A DNA stretch of 64,000 nt from Chionoecetes opilio (GCA_016584305.1 JACEEZ010006000.1:7501-71500); one strand, 5' to 3'; shown: positions 49,431 to 63,414, numbered from the stretch's first letter. Notes: generated by a model from the letters alone, not told the origin. A program made the numbers and translations.

Positions 49431-52400
49431 CTGCAACACAGACACAAGTCAGGCAGGGCAACACTGCACGGACACACACACACACATACGCACACATGCA
49501 GGATTCCCACCCACCAAACAATTCGCACACTCTGTCTTCCTGTTCCAGTCTGCCTCAGATCAAACAGGCTACTAGGATGAGGATCTGGCTACTTATGATT
49601 GTGAAGAATGTGTGTTTCAAGGGGTTTATCAGAGCTCATTCAATTCTAAGTGCAACTTTTTATATTTTCATGTCCTACAAGAACCCATCACTGCTTAAGT
49701 CTGAGGTATGGTCATAGAACATTCTTATGGGAAAACCCTGTCCTGGGCATCAGCAGAGCTTACCAGGTTAGCGGACCACCGGGCTCCCATGCTCTCCAGC
49801 TGCTCAGGAGACAGCTCCGGTGGCATGATCCCGATTTTGACAGCGACGTTTTCCACATACCACGCTGAGCCGATGCCTGCCAGGTCACTGATGGTGTTGC
49901 CCAAGGCCGCTGCCGCCATGGTGCTGATGCCCAGACCCGTGCCGATGGTGATGTCAATGTAGTCACCCTGCCGGAGACATGGCACTGTGGCCTTGAGGAT
50001 ACTGGTGGAGGCCGTGAAGGGCTAATAGCATAACTACTGCATGGGAATTGGAGAGTGAAACCTTGTCAGAGATACTTAAGTAGTTCATTTATGGAGTGAT
50101 GAAGGAAACAATACCTTGGAATGGTGGCAATAAGGGCAAGATTCACTAGGTATAGCACAATGCACTAGGAAAAGGAGAAGTAAGACACAGCAATAAAAAA
50201 AAAACTAAATTTGCATTGCAAGATTACTAACAATATATATTAAAAGAACAATCATTCCACTCGACACAACAGACACTGAAATGAAAAATTGTGTCCCAAC
50301 ATATGAGAAAAATGTTGAACTTCCAATGATAATGAATAACTGTATATGGTTTTCTTTTGAATTTGTTCAACACTTCCATATCAGACTTCAATATATTGCA
50401 TAAAGGTTGTCTAGTTTATGTAAAACTGTACAACTCACCTCCCAAGACTAAGAGGTAGGATGAAATATAATGATTTAACAAAGTGTGTGGCCAATACTTA
50501 CAGCAATTATCATGATTAGATTATCGAGGAAGCCAAAGCCAATGAAAGGCAGAGCGTTGTGGACAGCCACTGGAAGCACAGAGCAGGGTCAGTGAGGCCT
50601 CACTCGCCGCCACTACGCAATGTACTGCTCTCAAAGCTTAAATAATGCTGATCTGTTTCTTATGAAAATAAACCAACTAAACCAAGATGGGCTGAAATTG
50701 TATAAATTCACACACACTCATGCTACACTTTAACCTCTTGAGACCCAGAACCTAATTTCCATTGTAATTTGGGTACGATTAGACGATTTTAGTGAACAAA
50801 AGCAATATTTAATAGCTATGACCTGTTTAGTATCCTTGTCCACTATCAAATTTGGTATATTAAGTTACTATTTTTAATTCTATGGCTAACAGACAATGTT
50901 TTGGGTAAAGGAAAGGTCTGGGCGTGAAGGGGTTAATAATAATTCCATGCTGACATGAGATACTTTGACACTCCTGCATTATGAGCTGAACACCAATCGT
51001 TAATATGTCTTCAATAATCTGTAATATTTTGGTACTTCAGTAGTGTCAAATACATCTGTTATTGGCGTCATTCTTAAAGATGAATATGAACAAACAAATC
51101 TGAACACCCCTCTCCTTTAGCACAGGTCCTGATGACAATGTTTCACAGGTATGCATTGCTCTCATGCATACATAATAGATCTATCTCTGAGGGCAGCTAA
51201 CACTTAGAAGCATGGACATGAAACTAAAATAAGTAAAATGTATTTCACTTGAACAAGACTGAACGCAAATCTAGACCCTCCCACAGGTGCTTGCATCCAA
51301 CACGTGAGCTTCAGGCTGCAGCAAGGGAATAGGGGGTATTGTGCAGAAAGGAGCAAATCATTCATTATTTTATGAACAAAAATCTCAAATGAACAGGGTT
51401 TTTGTTTAAGAGTGAGAAAAAAAACTGCACAATAACAGCTATTTCTAAGAGGTAGAGCATCCTACAGAAACACTGAAGATAATATCAAGAACATCAAGTA
51501 TGATTGTCAACAATCAACAAATGTCTCAGCAGAAATGACTGACTCTACATTTCATTCTTTAACTGATTCCATTGCATCATGAGGTTATGTGAACAGTTTC
51601 TGCAGGATGCTGTCTCCACACAAGGCCAAGCACTGGTGACTAGGCTGAAATTATAGGAGGCAAAATAAAATAAAGAATGCCATGGAAAGGAAAATAATAG
51701 AAAAGTAGAAATAGATAAAAAGAAAGTTATTGGTAAAAGTAAAATTATAGGAGGCAAAAAAAATATAGAATGCATCGAAAAGAAAAAAATAGAAAAGTAG
51801 AAATAAATAAAAAGAAATTCTCTGGGAAAAGTAAAATTATAGAAGGCAAAATAAATATAGAGAATACAACAGAAAGAAAAAAAAAAAAAAAAAGCAGAAA
51901 TAAATAAAAATAAAGTCACTGAGAAAAGTAAATAATATAGAGTCACGTAGTCAATAATATAGAAACAAACACAAGATATATACATACACTGTCTAAGCTG
52001 CAAGGCAGACAGTTTGTTGCTTTTCTCAGCTGAAAGGGAAACAGTAAGTTTATTTCATTAAAAGAAATTACATATTATATTCATGTACGTATATATTCTA
52101 CATCTCACTATGCATGTCATAATAAAATCCCACTTGATATTTGTTTTCCTCAGAAGTTACAGGACGGGTTGAAATGAAGAAACAAAATACATGACACCAA
52201 GGAAACGGCGACACAATTACCAGAAAATACTTCACAACACCCATGGCATTTCACAGCTACATTTCTCACATCAGATTTGAGATATCTATACAAATTTGTA
52301 CAAATGAGTGTAGGAAGTAATTTGGCAGTATTCTGTGAGACCTTCAACTTAGATCTTCATATCAGATGGTCATCTATGATCATGTTATACACATTTGGTT

Positions 52401-54018
52401 ATTCATTTTACCCAGAAGTAAAGACAAACTTTAGGGAAGGCTTACCCTTTTGAACCCCAAAGGAACATAAAAACTACATAACATACAAAATACACAGAAA
52501 AATTAAGCAAAATAAATAAGTAAAATTTACCAGCTTTCTTTTGTAGCCACTCTTCGGGAATGGTGCAGAAGGTGCCTGTAGGGTCAGGCTGCGGGGACTG
52601 CGGGCAGTGCAGGGACGTGGGCCGCCCAAACTGTGACCTCCAGCGCCAAGATGCAAGCTTCTCTGTGCAAGGCAAGCATAATATAATGATTTTTATGGCC
52701 TTCATTAAAATCTCTGTAGGACAAATAAATGACGACCTGACACCTCTCCGTTTACCTTCTGTATTTTAACAATCCCACTTAAATAAAGACATTGTATACA
52801 CGATAAGGTAATTTTTTGGCACCTCTCCGTTTACCTTCTGTATTTTAACAATCCCACTTAAATAAAGGCATTGTATACACGATAAGGTACATTTTTACAC
52901 TGGCACCAAACTTCAATACACAATTGGGAGCATGGTTTTTGTTTACCTTATTGTATTCTAAGAGATATTTTCTCTTTGAGCTTTCCGTCGCAAATCAATA
53001 GTTTCGGAGATATAGAACATTTTAGGTGGGGGGAGGAATATGTCTCCTTGTTTACAAAATGCCTCCCTCTTCCTCTTCTTGTGACCTGTATCGCTTTTGT
53101 TTCGGAGGCGCACCCGTGGCTACCTAACCTAACCTAACCTTTAACCTCCTAACTGGGTCCAATAATAAAAAATGTTTAATAAAATACCAAACAAAAGCGA
53201 TGCAGGTCACAAGAAGAGGAAGAGGGAGGCATTTTGTAAACAAGGGACATACATAAACAAGGAGACATATTCCTCCCCCCACCTAAAATGTTCTATATCT
53301 CCGAAACTATTGATTTGCGACGGAAAGCTCAATGAGAAAAGGTCTCTTAGAATACAATAAGGTAAACAAAAACCATGCTCCCAATTGTGTAGGGAAGTTT
53401 GGTGCCATCGTAAAATAATACCCACGATAAATATATATAAACAGGCATATTATGTTTCCTAGCGACCCGTTATCAATAAATAAATATCGTTGAAAATTTC
53501 CACGTCGATGAGTTCTCGGTTCGTAGAGAACTCCCATCGACGACAGTTCCATAATTCCTGTTAGATAGAGACGCAAGACTGGCAGCATTGGTGGACCACC
53601 ACTGTGAGGCGTTGCCTCTGAACTACACCAAGAAAACCAGTGGTCAAGTAAGTGATAGCGGGATGCTGAGAAACCAAATAACACCATTCAGAGCATTACC
53701 TTCTGCCTTCATCCTCGCATTCTCCCCCTGGACTCTGTGCAGCTCTGTGAGGAGGACAGTCTGCTGCTGGGCTGACAGGGAGGTCACCAGGCTCTGCAGC
53801 TCCAGGTCAGTGGAGGGATTGTGGCCTTCACCCTCACTTGCCCTGCTGCCGGCCTCCCATTCCTTGTTGACCCCCTCCTTGACCTCACTGTGGCGAGGTG
53901 CTGAGGTAGTAAAAGCCTTGGTGATGTAGCAGCGTGAAGGGGGGATGGGCACCGCACCACCACGCACACAGGTCCATAGGAGGCGAGGAAAGGCCCAGCT
54001 TCTTGGCCGCCCAGGCAT
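49266..54018 (-). CDS. TMEM65: TMEM65 homologue, mitochondrial inner-membrane protein
   Basis: Family knowledge: a three-pass mitochondrial inner-membrane protein implicated in mitochondrial Na+/Ca2+ exchange. Exons on minus: 54018-53700, 52662-52531, 50569-50502, 49967-49764, 49430-49266, all AG/GT, joining in frame to 295 residues (human 240). The N-terminus, MPGRPRSWAFPRLLWTCVRG, is Arg-rich without acids, as a mitochondrial presequence. LLTELHR (about 92-98) matches LLKELHR of vertebrates. HNALPFIGFGFLDNLIMIIA (TM1), GLGISTMAAAALGNTISDLA (TM2 region with the family block) and VVLGCLLGMFPLFFL (TM3) follow. The tail is charged (DDKKLKDGDKKLKEED). The ATG at 54018 is the first after an in-frame TGA. 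The insertion between LLTELHR and TM1 (WRWRSQFGRPTS..., Cys/Pro-rich) is longer than in vertebrates. Confidence 0.93.
49764..49967 (-). CDS. TMEM65: TMEM65 exon 4 (TM2)
   Basis: 68 codons, GDYIDITIGTGLGISTMAAA ... SPEQLESMGARWSANL, carrying the invariant LGISTMAAAALGN.SDLAG block. Donor CTG|GTAAGC. Confidence 0.95.
50502..50569 (-). CDS. TMEM65: TMEM65 exon 3 (TM1)
   Basis: 68 nt, (V)AVHNALPFIGFGFLDNLIM IIA, the family's signature HNA(I/L)PFIGFGFLDN. Acceptor GTGCTTCCAG, donor GTAAGTATT. Confidence 0.95.
50730..50936. mobile_element. TTAA MITE in TMEM65 intron
   Basis: TTAACCTCTTGAGACCCAGA to GCGTGAAGGGGTTAA. Confidence 0.8.
50937..52440. other. TMEM65 intron, AT-rich, no further feature
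   Basis: At 51660-51925 an approximately 88-bp unit ('AAAATTATAGGAGGCAAAAT', 'GAAAAGTAGAAATA(G/A)ATAAA') repeats three to four times. Nothing else recognised. Confidence 0.5.
52531..52662 (-). CDS. TMEM65: TMEM65 exon 2
   Basis: Acceptor CTTGCACAG. Encodes (E)KLASWRWRSQFGRPTSLHC ... FCTIPEEWLQKKA. 'EKL' aligns with the family's QEKLEA. Donor GCTG|GTAAAT. Confidence 0.82.
52743..52885. repeat. 78-bp direct duplication abutting FB4
   Basis: 'CACCTCTCCGTTTACCTTCT ... TTGTATACACGATAAGGTA' occurs twice. The second copy runs into FB4 at the GGTA terminus, and the first carries a similar GGTA plus TTTTTTGGCACC after the same CACGATAA. Confidence 0.85.
52886..53422. mobile_element. Fold-back element FB4 with CCTAA core and 8-bp target duplication
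   Basis: CACGATAA at 52878-52885 and 53423-53430. Ends GGTACATTTTTAC and, complemented, GGTATTATTTTAC. Arms of about 220 bp (to 53118 and from 53185) are inverted copies ('CACAATTGGGAGCATGGTTT', 'AGTTTCGGAGATATAGAACA'). Core 53121-53152 reads ACCTAACCTAACCTAACCTT. In the TMEM65 intron between exons 1 and 2. Confidence 0.85.
53700..54018 (-). CDS. TMEM65: TMEM65 exon 1 (presequence, LLTELHR)
   Basis: 106 codons plus 1 nt. Begins MPGRPRSWAFPRLLWTCVRG and ends ENARMKAE. Donor GAAG|GTAATG. Confidence 0.88.
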
Positions 54019-54159
54019 CGTCAACAAACCAGCAGCCGACAGTCACCACCACTGCCTCCGTCTTGGCCGAGGTACTGTACCGTGCACCACAGCGGCGCAG
54101 CCCACAGGACAGCTGCACGCATGCTAATGTATGGGAGGTGTATTACATGTATTATCTTC

Positions 54160-54575
54160 TATAGGTCTACCGGTCTCTTGTAGCTTCCTTATGTTCCTTT
54201 ATTCTTATGTATGGCAAGGAAACAGCTATTTTCCAAACACGTCTATGCTCCTCGTGCTGAACCTGCCGACATATATGTAGGTGACATGCTTACTCAAATA
54301 ATGATAATATGAGTAATGAGAGATCACCGTCGTCCTTTCCACTCCGAGAGAAGGTAAAGAAAGCCATGCCAGCTGAACCTTGAAGGGCCACTCTCGAGTC
54401 TAGACACACACCACTCTACCAGTTTAACCAAATCACTAACGGTAAAACACATGCAGCAAAGAAACATCATAAGTAAGTTACAAGAGGCTGTGAGACATAT
54501 ACGTGTACAGTTCCTGTTACTTACGCTACCTACATCCACCTTTCATCCCTATCAAGAAAATTGTCTAGTTAAAAA
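54160..54575. repeat. CR1-type LINE tails, inverted pair
   Basis: Plus-sense 'CTCTTGTAGCTTCCTTATGT' (54174) and antisense 'AAGTTACAAGAGGCTGTGAG' to 'CATCCACCTTTCATCCC' (54474-54550). Confidence 0.65.
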
Positions 54576-56069
<1,494 letters not shown>

Positions 56070-56183
56070 TTCTCGACTACCTAACGGAAGATGAGTCACT
56101 TATTGCTGCACGGTAATCCCGAGCTTTCAGTCAAGGTGAGAAAGGCAGTGATAGGACAGGTAAAGCCCACCTGACCGGCGCCT

Positions 56184-56214
<31 letters not shown>

Positions 56215-56489
56215 CGGGGTCCATTCAGGCGTGGCACTGAAGGGGATGAGGATCCTTTGGGGCCTCGCCGCTACTTGTGTCAGCCCACTTTATTGTGTCC
56301 CCTACATAATGAACAATAACAACAATGATAATAAATATATGTTTATGATAGTGACGATAATAACAAATATAATAGTTGACTAGGCTACTCCACTAAATAA
56401 GAATAGTACGTAGATATGCTGATTACCAATGTGTAGGGTTTGACTTCAGCCACAGTGGCAAACATGAACCTTTCATAATAATATCTGAA

Positions 56490-56790
56490 CGTTTATCATT
56501 AGATTTCATGGCAATGACCGGAAGTGGAGTGTAGTCACCCACACACGGTCTTGAACACGTTATCGGGACTCGCGATCGCGTTTTACCCTCCCGGAAAGAG
56601 CTTGGAGATCGTAGTGACCGATCCTTGGGTAGTGCTGGGACCTCGCACACCACACACACCCTATCCCCTTGCTCAAGAGGGATAGTAACCGCCCACATTT
56701 GTTAGAGAAAAATCTCCGGGAGCGAGCGGGGATCGGACGCGCGACCACAGAATGGCATGACACGGTCTAATCCACTTGACCACGCAAGCG
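56490..56790 (-). mobile_element. tRNA-derived SINE candidate
   Basis: On minus, about 56787-56715: GCTTGCGTGGTCAAGTGGAT (A-box-like) and GCGCGTCCGATCCCCGC (B-box-like), followed by GGAGATTTTTCTCTAAC and a body to about 56490. No second copy in the window. Confidence 0.45.
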
Positions 56791-56799
56791 ATGTGTATA

Positions 56800-56801
56800 T
56801 G

Positions 56802-56857
<56 letters not shown>
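56800..56857. repeat. (TG)n microsatellite
   Basis: About 28 TG units. A shorter (TG)n(CG)n lies at 56182-56214. Confidence 0.95.
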
Positions 56858-56858
<1 letters not shown>

Positions 56859-57188
56859 AATTACATAACGTTTAGATAAGCATCTGTTGAGGTCTCACTG
56901 CAAAAACAAAGTAAGCATTATAGCGTACTAAAAGTAATGCATATTCTTTTCACTCTGCATGTAATAATTGACCGTATACTTCTGTTGTGCGAAGAAAAAA
57001 ATTGGGTAGTCAGGTTTTCACACGTCTACAATCGGACTCTACATACGGAGGTGCCAGCTTTCGATGAGGGAGAGGTGGAACATCGTGAATGACTGTGAAC
57101 GGATCGAGACATAAGGCCAGAAAACTTACTTATTTACGGTTATTTGACGTGCACAACTCCTTCGGTGTGACGGAGCATTATGTTGTCC

Positions 57189-57406
57189 TTAACCCCTTGA
57201 GACCCAGAACGTAATTTCCATTGTAATTTGACTACCATTAGACGATTTTTAGTGACTATAAGCAATACTTTAATAGATATGACCTGTGTAGTATCCTTGT
57301 CAACTAACTAATTTGGTATATTAAGTTACTTTTCGTAATTTTATGGCTCTACAACATATGATTTTTTTATAACAAAGGAAAGATCTGCTGGAAGTCAAGG
57401 GGTTAA
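57189..57406. mobile_element. TTAA MITE, complete
   Basis: TTAACCCCTTGAGACCCAGA to GTCAAGGGGTTAA. Confidence 0.8.
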
Positions 57407-57519
57407 GAGGGCATTATTACCAAGCAGTGGGAAAACAGACGCGAGAAGTAGCCTACCTACCTAGCATAGGAAGGGTTGCTGCCGAGGATCCTGCTGGGTT
57501 GCTGTGTACGAACACTGTA

Positions 57520-57730
57520 GGGGAGAGCGGGGCAGGTTGCATCGAGGGTAGGTTGCATCATTGCCTCTAACTCGCATTAACTTTTTTTATTATTATTATT
57601 GTTGTAGTTGTAGTAGTAGTATTTTATAGTAGTAGTAGTAGTATTAAGACGATGTACGTGTGATAACATGCGAGTTAGAGGCAATGATGCAACCTACCCT
57701 CCATGCAACCTGTCCCGCTCTCCCCTACTA
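57520..57730. mobile_element. Inverted-repeat element 'GGGGAGAGCGGG(A/G)CAGGTTGCAT'
   Basis: 57520-57585 (GTAGGGGAGAGCGGGGCAGG, AGGTTGCATCATTGCCTCTA) and 57668-57728 (AGAGGCAATGATGCAACCTA, CCTGTCCCGCTCTCCCCTAC) are inverted. The centre is an ATT/TAG microsatellite. Flanked by TA-like bases; class not determined. Confidence 0.7.
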
Positions 57731-58136
57731 CGTTTGACCTTGAACTCTTGCATCTCTCAGTTCACGATGACCTCGCGCGTCTCTCCAGGCAGGAAGCAGG
57801 GCTGGGATCAGGTATGTTCCTACAATCAAGTTTTATGCACTTACACTCAAGGTCAAACATAAACTTTGTCCATAGTCTCATATTTACTTTGTACTCAGCA
57901 AGGACTACTACCGACTTCAAACTACGCCTTGCCAAATTCGAGTACACAATTATACAATTGAGGACCGGGTAAAGAATAAGAACAAGTCTGCCTTGATTCT
58001 GCGATGGATCGGGTAGAGATGTGTCTGGTGCACGGTTCATTGCATTACTATGATTTGCAAATTCATAACTAGTTTTTAGTAAATGAAGCACGATTACTGG
58101 AGTGTGAAGACCAATGGCTAAACTAAATTGACTCTA

Positions 58137-58263
58137 AACTAAAACTAAATTGGCTCACCCCTCTTTTTTATTTTATTCTCTTACTGTCTTCTTTATAGGG
58201 ACTGGCAACTAAGCGGGTTTTGTGTTACCCATTTTTGTTGTGCCCTTGGCCAGTTCCTTGTGA

Positions 58264-58297
<34 letters not shown>
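58137..58297 (+). mobile_element. LINE 3' tail with poly-A
   Basis: 'CTAAATTGGCTCACCCCTCT ... GACTGGCAACTAAGCGGG ... CCAGTTCCTTGTGATG' then a poly-A of about 33. Same tail as in 15710-15960. Confidence 0.7.
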
Positions 58298-58300
<3 letters not shown>

Positions 58301-58621
58301 GGGTTATCAAATTTTACCATGAGTTTACATGCCAATTTCACTTCCTGCTATGTCACTGTATACGGATATCAAAGTAAAGTATGGCAAATGTGGATTATAT
58401 ATAGCTATAGCTTCCTTATTTTCTAATGTTCTTATATACTGTTCGAAAGAAAAAATAGTTAATATATAGAACAAACATTTACAGAACATATTTATGATAC
58501 CCAAATGTGTTTTCTCTAGAACTCAAGTGCACTGTGCAATCAATATATATAGTAATTGACCTAAGCCTGGAGGTCATGCTCAAGTAGAATACACATCAGC
58601 CACATCCCCCCCAAGGAAAAT

Positions 58622-59026
58622 ATGAGTATGTTCCTTGTAGTATCTCTTGTATGTTCCTTGATCCCCCCAGCAGAGCAGTTTCCCGACCCAAGAGAGTTTC
58701 CCGACGCGCGGGGGAAACACCCGCGAGAGGCCGCGTCTCGCCCAACCGGTTGCTTCTCAAAAGGTGAGGTGGCCCGCACAGATGCCGGAATTGCTTTGGG
58801 CATTGCCGAGTCGGGAGAGTATTTTCCGGTATTGTCATCCGACTATATAATTCCTCTTCCGCTCAAGGCCCTTGCTTCCGCCCTTCCTCGCAGAGTAAAC
58901 AGCGAGCCAGCAGGACCCACCCTGGAACACGTACAATCCTGTGATATCTTTGACATCTGTCAGACCAAGAAGATAAGTAAACGTGGCGTTGCCGGGTATA
59001 CCTGCATCGTTATGGCAGCCGTGTGA
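58622..59026 (+). other. GC-richer open segment, 134-codon ORF of unknown meaning
   Basis: The ORF begins MSMFLVVSLVCSLIPPAEQF, which resembles a signal peptide, then has Pro/Arg-rich sequence without recognisable domains. The opposite strand is also open for 80 codons in two frames, as GC-rich DNA often is. A TATATAAT at about 58843 could instead be a promoter. Not recognised. Confidence 0.2.
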
Positions 59027-59525
59027 CCTTGTGCAAATTACTCAAACCTTTCACCCTCCACGACCGCGACGAAAACGTTGCCTCGCCTGTGACGTCACCT
59101 TCAGGATGCAGTGTCATGCTGATCTTGGATTCCTTCCCTTCCACCCCAACAGGCGTTTCATCTTGACTCTTATCTTGTTCCATTATGAAAAGTCAGATGC
59201 AACTTGCAAGTTTCTTTTTTCCTAGTCGCTACCGTCATGAGTGACGTCACTGCTTTGTCACTAATGCGTCACAACCTTTGCTTTCCCACCCTCGCGAACG
59301 TCACACCGCAACCTCAATGACAAGCAGGCATTAGTATTGTCATCACGTATATTCTACTATGATTATTATCGATATGAATATTGATAATGATAACAGTGAT
59401 GATATCATTAATAACATAACGATGATGATGATATCAATAACAACAATAATTATAATTACAATAGTGATAAATAGGATTTTTTTTCAAAACGATTGTTAAA
59501 GAGGAAAAAATCGATATTAAGGATA

Positions 59526-59930
59526 TGAACATAAGAACATAAGAAAATAAGGAAGCTACAAGAGGCTGCGAGGCCTACACGTGGTAGTTCCTGTCACCTA
59601 ACACTACCTACATCCACCTTTCATCCCCATCCATGAACCTATCCAGCTCCCCTTTAAAGCTCCCCAATGACTCAGCACTATATAACTACCTGTCTATATA
59701 CTGAGACCATTCCATTCATTCACCACCCTATTTGTGAACCAGTTTTTCCCTATTTCCTTTCTAAATCTACGCTTTTCCAGCTTGAATCCGTTACTTCTTG
59801 TTCTACCCTGGTTAAAAGCCGTAAGAACTTTTCCTACCTCTCCTTTATTAAATCCCTTTATCCACTTAAAAACTTCTATCAGATCGCCCCTTACTCTGCG
59901 TCTCTCGAGTGAGTGTAATTTAGTAATGAT
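59526..59930 (-). mobile_element. CR1-type LINE 3' end, antisense, about 400 bp
   Basis: Encodes HSLERRRVRGDLIEVFKWIK ... [14 protein letters not shown] as in 34838-36025, nearly identical, so both are recent. 5' truncation at about 59930. Confidence 0.85.
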
Positions 59931-60054
59931 GAAGGAATGAAGTAATGTAATGAAGGAAGGGAAGGAGAAAAACAAGGCAATCTAGCCTATATAGATGACT
60001 CGTAATGAACACCTGCCATGAGTGTGCATCTTTGCCCGCGGCAGCACTGGGCAG

Positions 60055-60160
60055 GGAAGGGCGGGGCGGGGCATGAAGGGCGGGGCGGGGCACACCAGGA
60101 AAACAGGAGGCAAGCCAGAGTCCACGATCACAGCCTGCTAGTCATGGCGGGTGGCAAGAC
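60055..60160. promoter_or_regulatory. GC-box cluster
   Basis: GGGCGGGGCGGGGC occurs twice (about 60058-60072 and 60077-60091), 19 bp apart, matching Sp1/KLF-type sites. An ATGGCGGG follows at 60144 but the frame closes after ten codons. It could be a promoter or a short tandem repeat. Confidence 0.3.
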
Positions 60161-60694
60161 GGATATCACGTCGTAGGTTTCTCTGCCTTATAACTTGGAG
60201 AGAAGACTACAAAGGCTTAGCAAATAGAAAGTAAAATGACTTGTTAATCGCCACTCCCTGCTGAATCAATGACACTAGAATTCCTGATGACATTATGAAT
60301 AACGTGGTATCGCAAGTGTCTTCTGTGCCTGTCATGTTTACACACATCATATATTTTTTCTTTTTTTATCTGTGTCCCGCGGGTGTGGGCGATGCGAGGC
60401 AGAACAGCCGCCACAATGCAGCCTGGGTGGGTGAGATAAAAGCTAGCCGGGGTTCTGCATGGGCCAGGTAAAGGGCACGCGCGCTGTGTATACTACCTGC
60501 CTGTTGTTACTAGCGAGAAGCCTCTAGATTGCTGCGCGCGTATACACTTATACTGTTACACTTGTTTTGTCAACCAGCGGGCGTATCAGTACATTTGTCA
60601 TCTTTCCCTTTAACACTAATCCCTCTCAAACCACTCACTGATATTTCATTTTAATACGCGATGAACTCTCACGTGACCTACGAAACGATCTAAA

Positions 60695-60760
60695 GCAGGG
60701 GTTCTTAACCTGGGGGGCGCGCGTCATTAGGGGGGCGTGGCTAATTACCGGTAGGGGGGC
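60695..60760. mobile_element. hAT-like left terminus
   Basis: CAGGGGTTCTTAACCTGGGG is the style of hAT element ends. The opposite end was not found. Confidence 0.4.
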
Positions 60761-60951
60761 GTGAGCCAAAGGAGGAAAAGGAAGAACTGTCAAGTATTTA
60801 ACTTGAAGCTCGATCTTCGCTTCAACATGAAGCTCACTCGCGGAGTCGCGAGGGTCAGCGAAGAAAGTCGGTACAGAGAAGCAAGTGTGGCTGATAAACT
60901 CTGCGGGGACGTCTTGCCAGAGTTCACTTACTCCGTAGACATTTATGTAAT

Positions 60952-61082
60952 ATTATTTTTTGTTATTATTATTACTATTATAATTAAATAATTATTGTTA
61001 TTATTATCAGTATTATTGTTATCATCATTATCATTATCATCATTATTATTATTGATATTATTGTTATTATTATTATTACTAG
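60952..61082. repeat. (ATT)n-rich low-complexity tract
   Basis: Degenerate ATT/ATC triplets, with a similar tract at 61389-61425. Confidence 0.85.
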
Positions 61083-61849
61083 GTAGCTTAAAAATTAAGA
61101 AAGAAAGGTTAGTCATCCTTGAGATGGCTGTAAGCTATAGTAGGCCAGGTTGATCCAATTTCTTCATAGTTCAGAAAATTGGGTGGGTTTTGCAGCCTGG
61201 GGCATAGGCCTACCTGGCACAGGAGACACTTTTGTGTTTCTGATTTTCACCTCCCCCCCCCCCCCTCTCTCTCTCTCTGCCTCGAGGAAGATGGAAGGAG
61301 AGAGAGATTCATAAACACGGTGCTACGTGTACAAAGCCATTCAGATTGTCTTTCAGAGCAGCATACTTATTACGGGTAACTTTTGCTAGTAATAACAATA
61401 ATAAATATTAATAATAAATAATAAGTAATTTTGTAGTTCCTAATATCTTAATAAAAAAGTAAAGGTTTGCCCAGGGCGCCACACTAGCCAGGACCGCCAC
61501 TGCCCACACACACACACACACATACACTCACATACAACACACACATACACACACATACACGTACACTAGTATACGCAGTTTTTGTTGGATATCGTAAAAA
61601 GTGGGCGGGCCGCTCCCCCCCCCTGGGTGTCCCGTCCCCTGCACCCCCTGTACCCCCTATGTCTGCTGCTCGCTCCGAGGATGTCATTGTCATGTAATAG
61701 TGAAGACAGACGATACTCTTATCAAGACAGCCAGGTAAGCCGGGGATTTCCATGGCATTAGGCTCAGGTAAAGGAATTAATTTCGAAGTCGTTAATTTGT
61801 TCAATAGGCTCCCATATTGCGCGCGTGTGTGTCTATATGTATAGACAAA

Positions 61850-62050
61850 TAGGGTGGTAAATGATTGGAATGGACTCAGTAGACGGGTAGTTAGTGCGGA
61901 GTCATTAGGGAGCTTTAAAAGGAGGCTAGATAAATTCATGGATGGGGATGAAAGGTGGTTGTAGGTAGTGTTAAGTACAGAAATTACCACGTGTAGGTCT
62001 CGCGGCCTCTTGTAGCTTCCTTATTTTCTTATGTTCTTATATTCTTATAT
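61850..62050 (+). mobile_element. CR1-type LINE 3' end, sense
   Basis: 'ACAAATAGGGTGGTAAATGA ... CTTGTAGCTTCCTTATTTTC' then TTCTTATATTCTTATAT repeats. A second bare tail lies at 62258-62296. Confidence 0.8.
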
Positions 62051-62449
62051 TATTGTAATGGTGTAATTGCATAATTGTATAGAGTAAAAGGAATTAATGG
62101 GCAAGGGATATGATTGAAGGAAACATATGTAACTCAGATTAGTGATTATATTCCATGTTTTTATTTATCCGGCATGACATTGCTCTTCAAACAATTTAAT
62201 TATTTATTTATTTTGCAGTTTGAGAGAATGCGGCGCACAAGCTCGGCATCACGCGGCTTCTTGTAGCTTCCTTATTTCTTACGTTCTTATGTTTTTATCA
62301 CAGTATCTGAGCACGTACGAGTAACTCCAAGGGTAATACAAGATCACAAGCAGACTGCACGACCGTAATCATTGCATTCTTTTACTGTGTTCAGCCTGAT
62401 GTGTCGTGTGGGTTGCCTGCTGGCGTGACAGGTGCGACGCGTTCAACAC

Positions 62450-62670
62450 ATAAGAACAAAAGAAAATAAGGAAGCTACAAGAGGCCGCGAGACCCACACG
62501 AGGTAGTTCCTGTTACTTAGTTATAACACTACATCCATGCACCTTTCATCCCCATCCATGAATTTATCTAGCCTCCCTTTAAAGCTCTCTAATGACTCCG
62601 CACTAACTACCTGTCTACTGAGTCCATTCCAATCATTTACCACCCTCTTTGTGAACCAGTTTTTTCAATA
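62450..62670 (-). mobile_element. CR1-type LINE 3' end, antisense
   Basis: 'AAAGAAAATAAGGAAGCTAC' to 'CTCTTTGTGAACCAGTTTTT'. Confidence 0.8.
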
Positions 62671-63414
62671 CAAGAAAAAACTGGCTGGTACACTTTTCAT
62701 GCAGTAAGGTTAAGAACAAGTAATGCAGCCAACAACACAACAGTGGCAATGCTTTACACAGATACAGTCCACACAGTCAGTCAACCATAGCGTCATCCGT
62801 GATTCTGATGGGGGGAAAAAAAATCCGCATAGTCTCATAGCAACGCGAATCGTCAGACTGTTTTGGTTAAAGTTGGTAAAGTTTGCCCTGTAACGTTTGT
62901 GCGAGGTGGATAGCCTGTACTCAAAGTCATCTATCTGGAGTGGGATTTTATGCGGGGAATCCCAGTATCCCAAATGATGAGTGTAGTGAGAGAGACAGAG
63001 AGAGGGACACACACACACACATATCACAAGGCCACGGAGAGCCTTAGTACACGGGCGGATGTGTGTGTGCTCTCCTCCCATCTCTTCTCGTGCTTCTAAA
63101 TTCACTGCCAACCCCTATTACGTGTATAAACAGACACAGTGAACAATAATGGACGTGAAACTTTACATATAATTAGTGTGACGTTGATAATTGACCACAT
63201 ATATGAAGTTATGTTACTACGCGACCTTGGGAATACAGTGAAGTAACTACCAAAAGTGCGTCTTAGAGTATTACGTCATCGGACATTTTCGTGGGATGGA
63301 ATTAATGAAACAACGCGATAGAAAAATAAGTTAAGTGATTAGTGTCTTTGGGATTATTTTATTCGTGTTGTAGTAGTGGTGGTTGTGAGGGAGGTGACAG
63401 TGGGCTACAACGCA

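Noticed and set aside
53644..54164. Alternative ORFs on both strands over TMEM65 exon 1
   Set aside because: They are shadows of the exon; only one frame joins in phase to the downstream TMEM65 exons.
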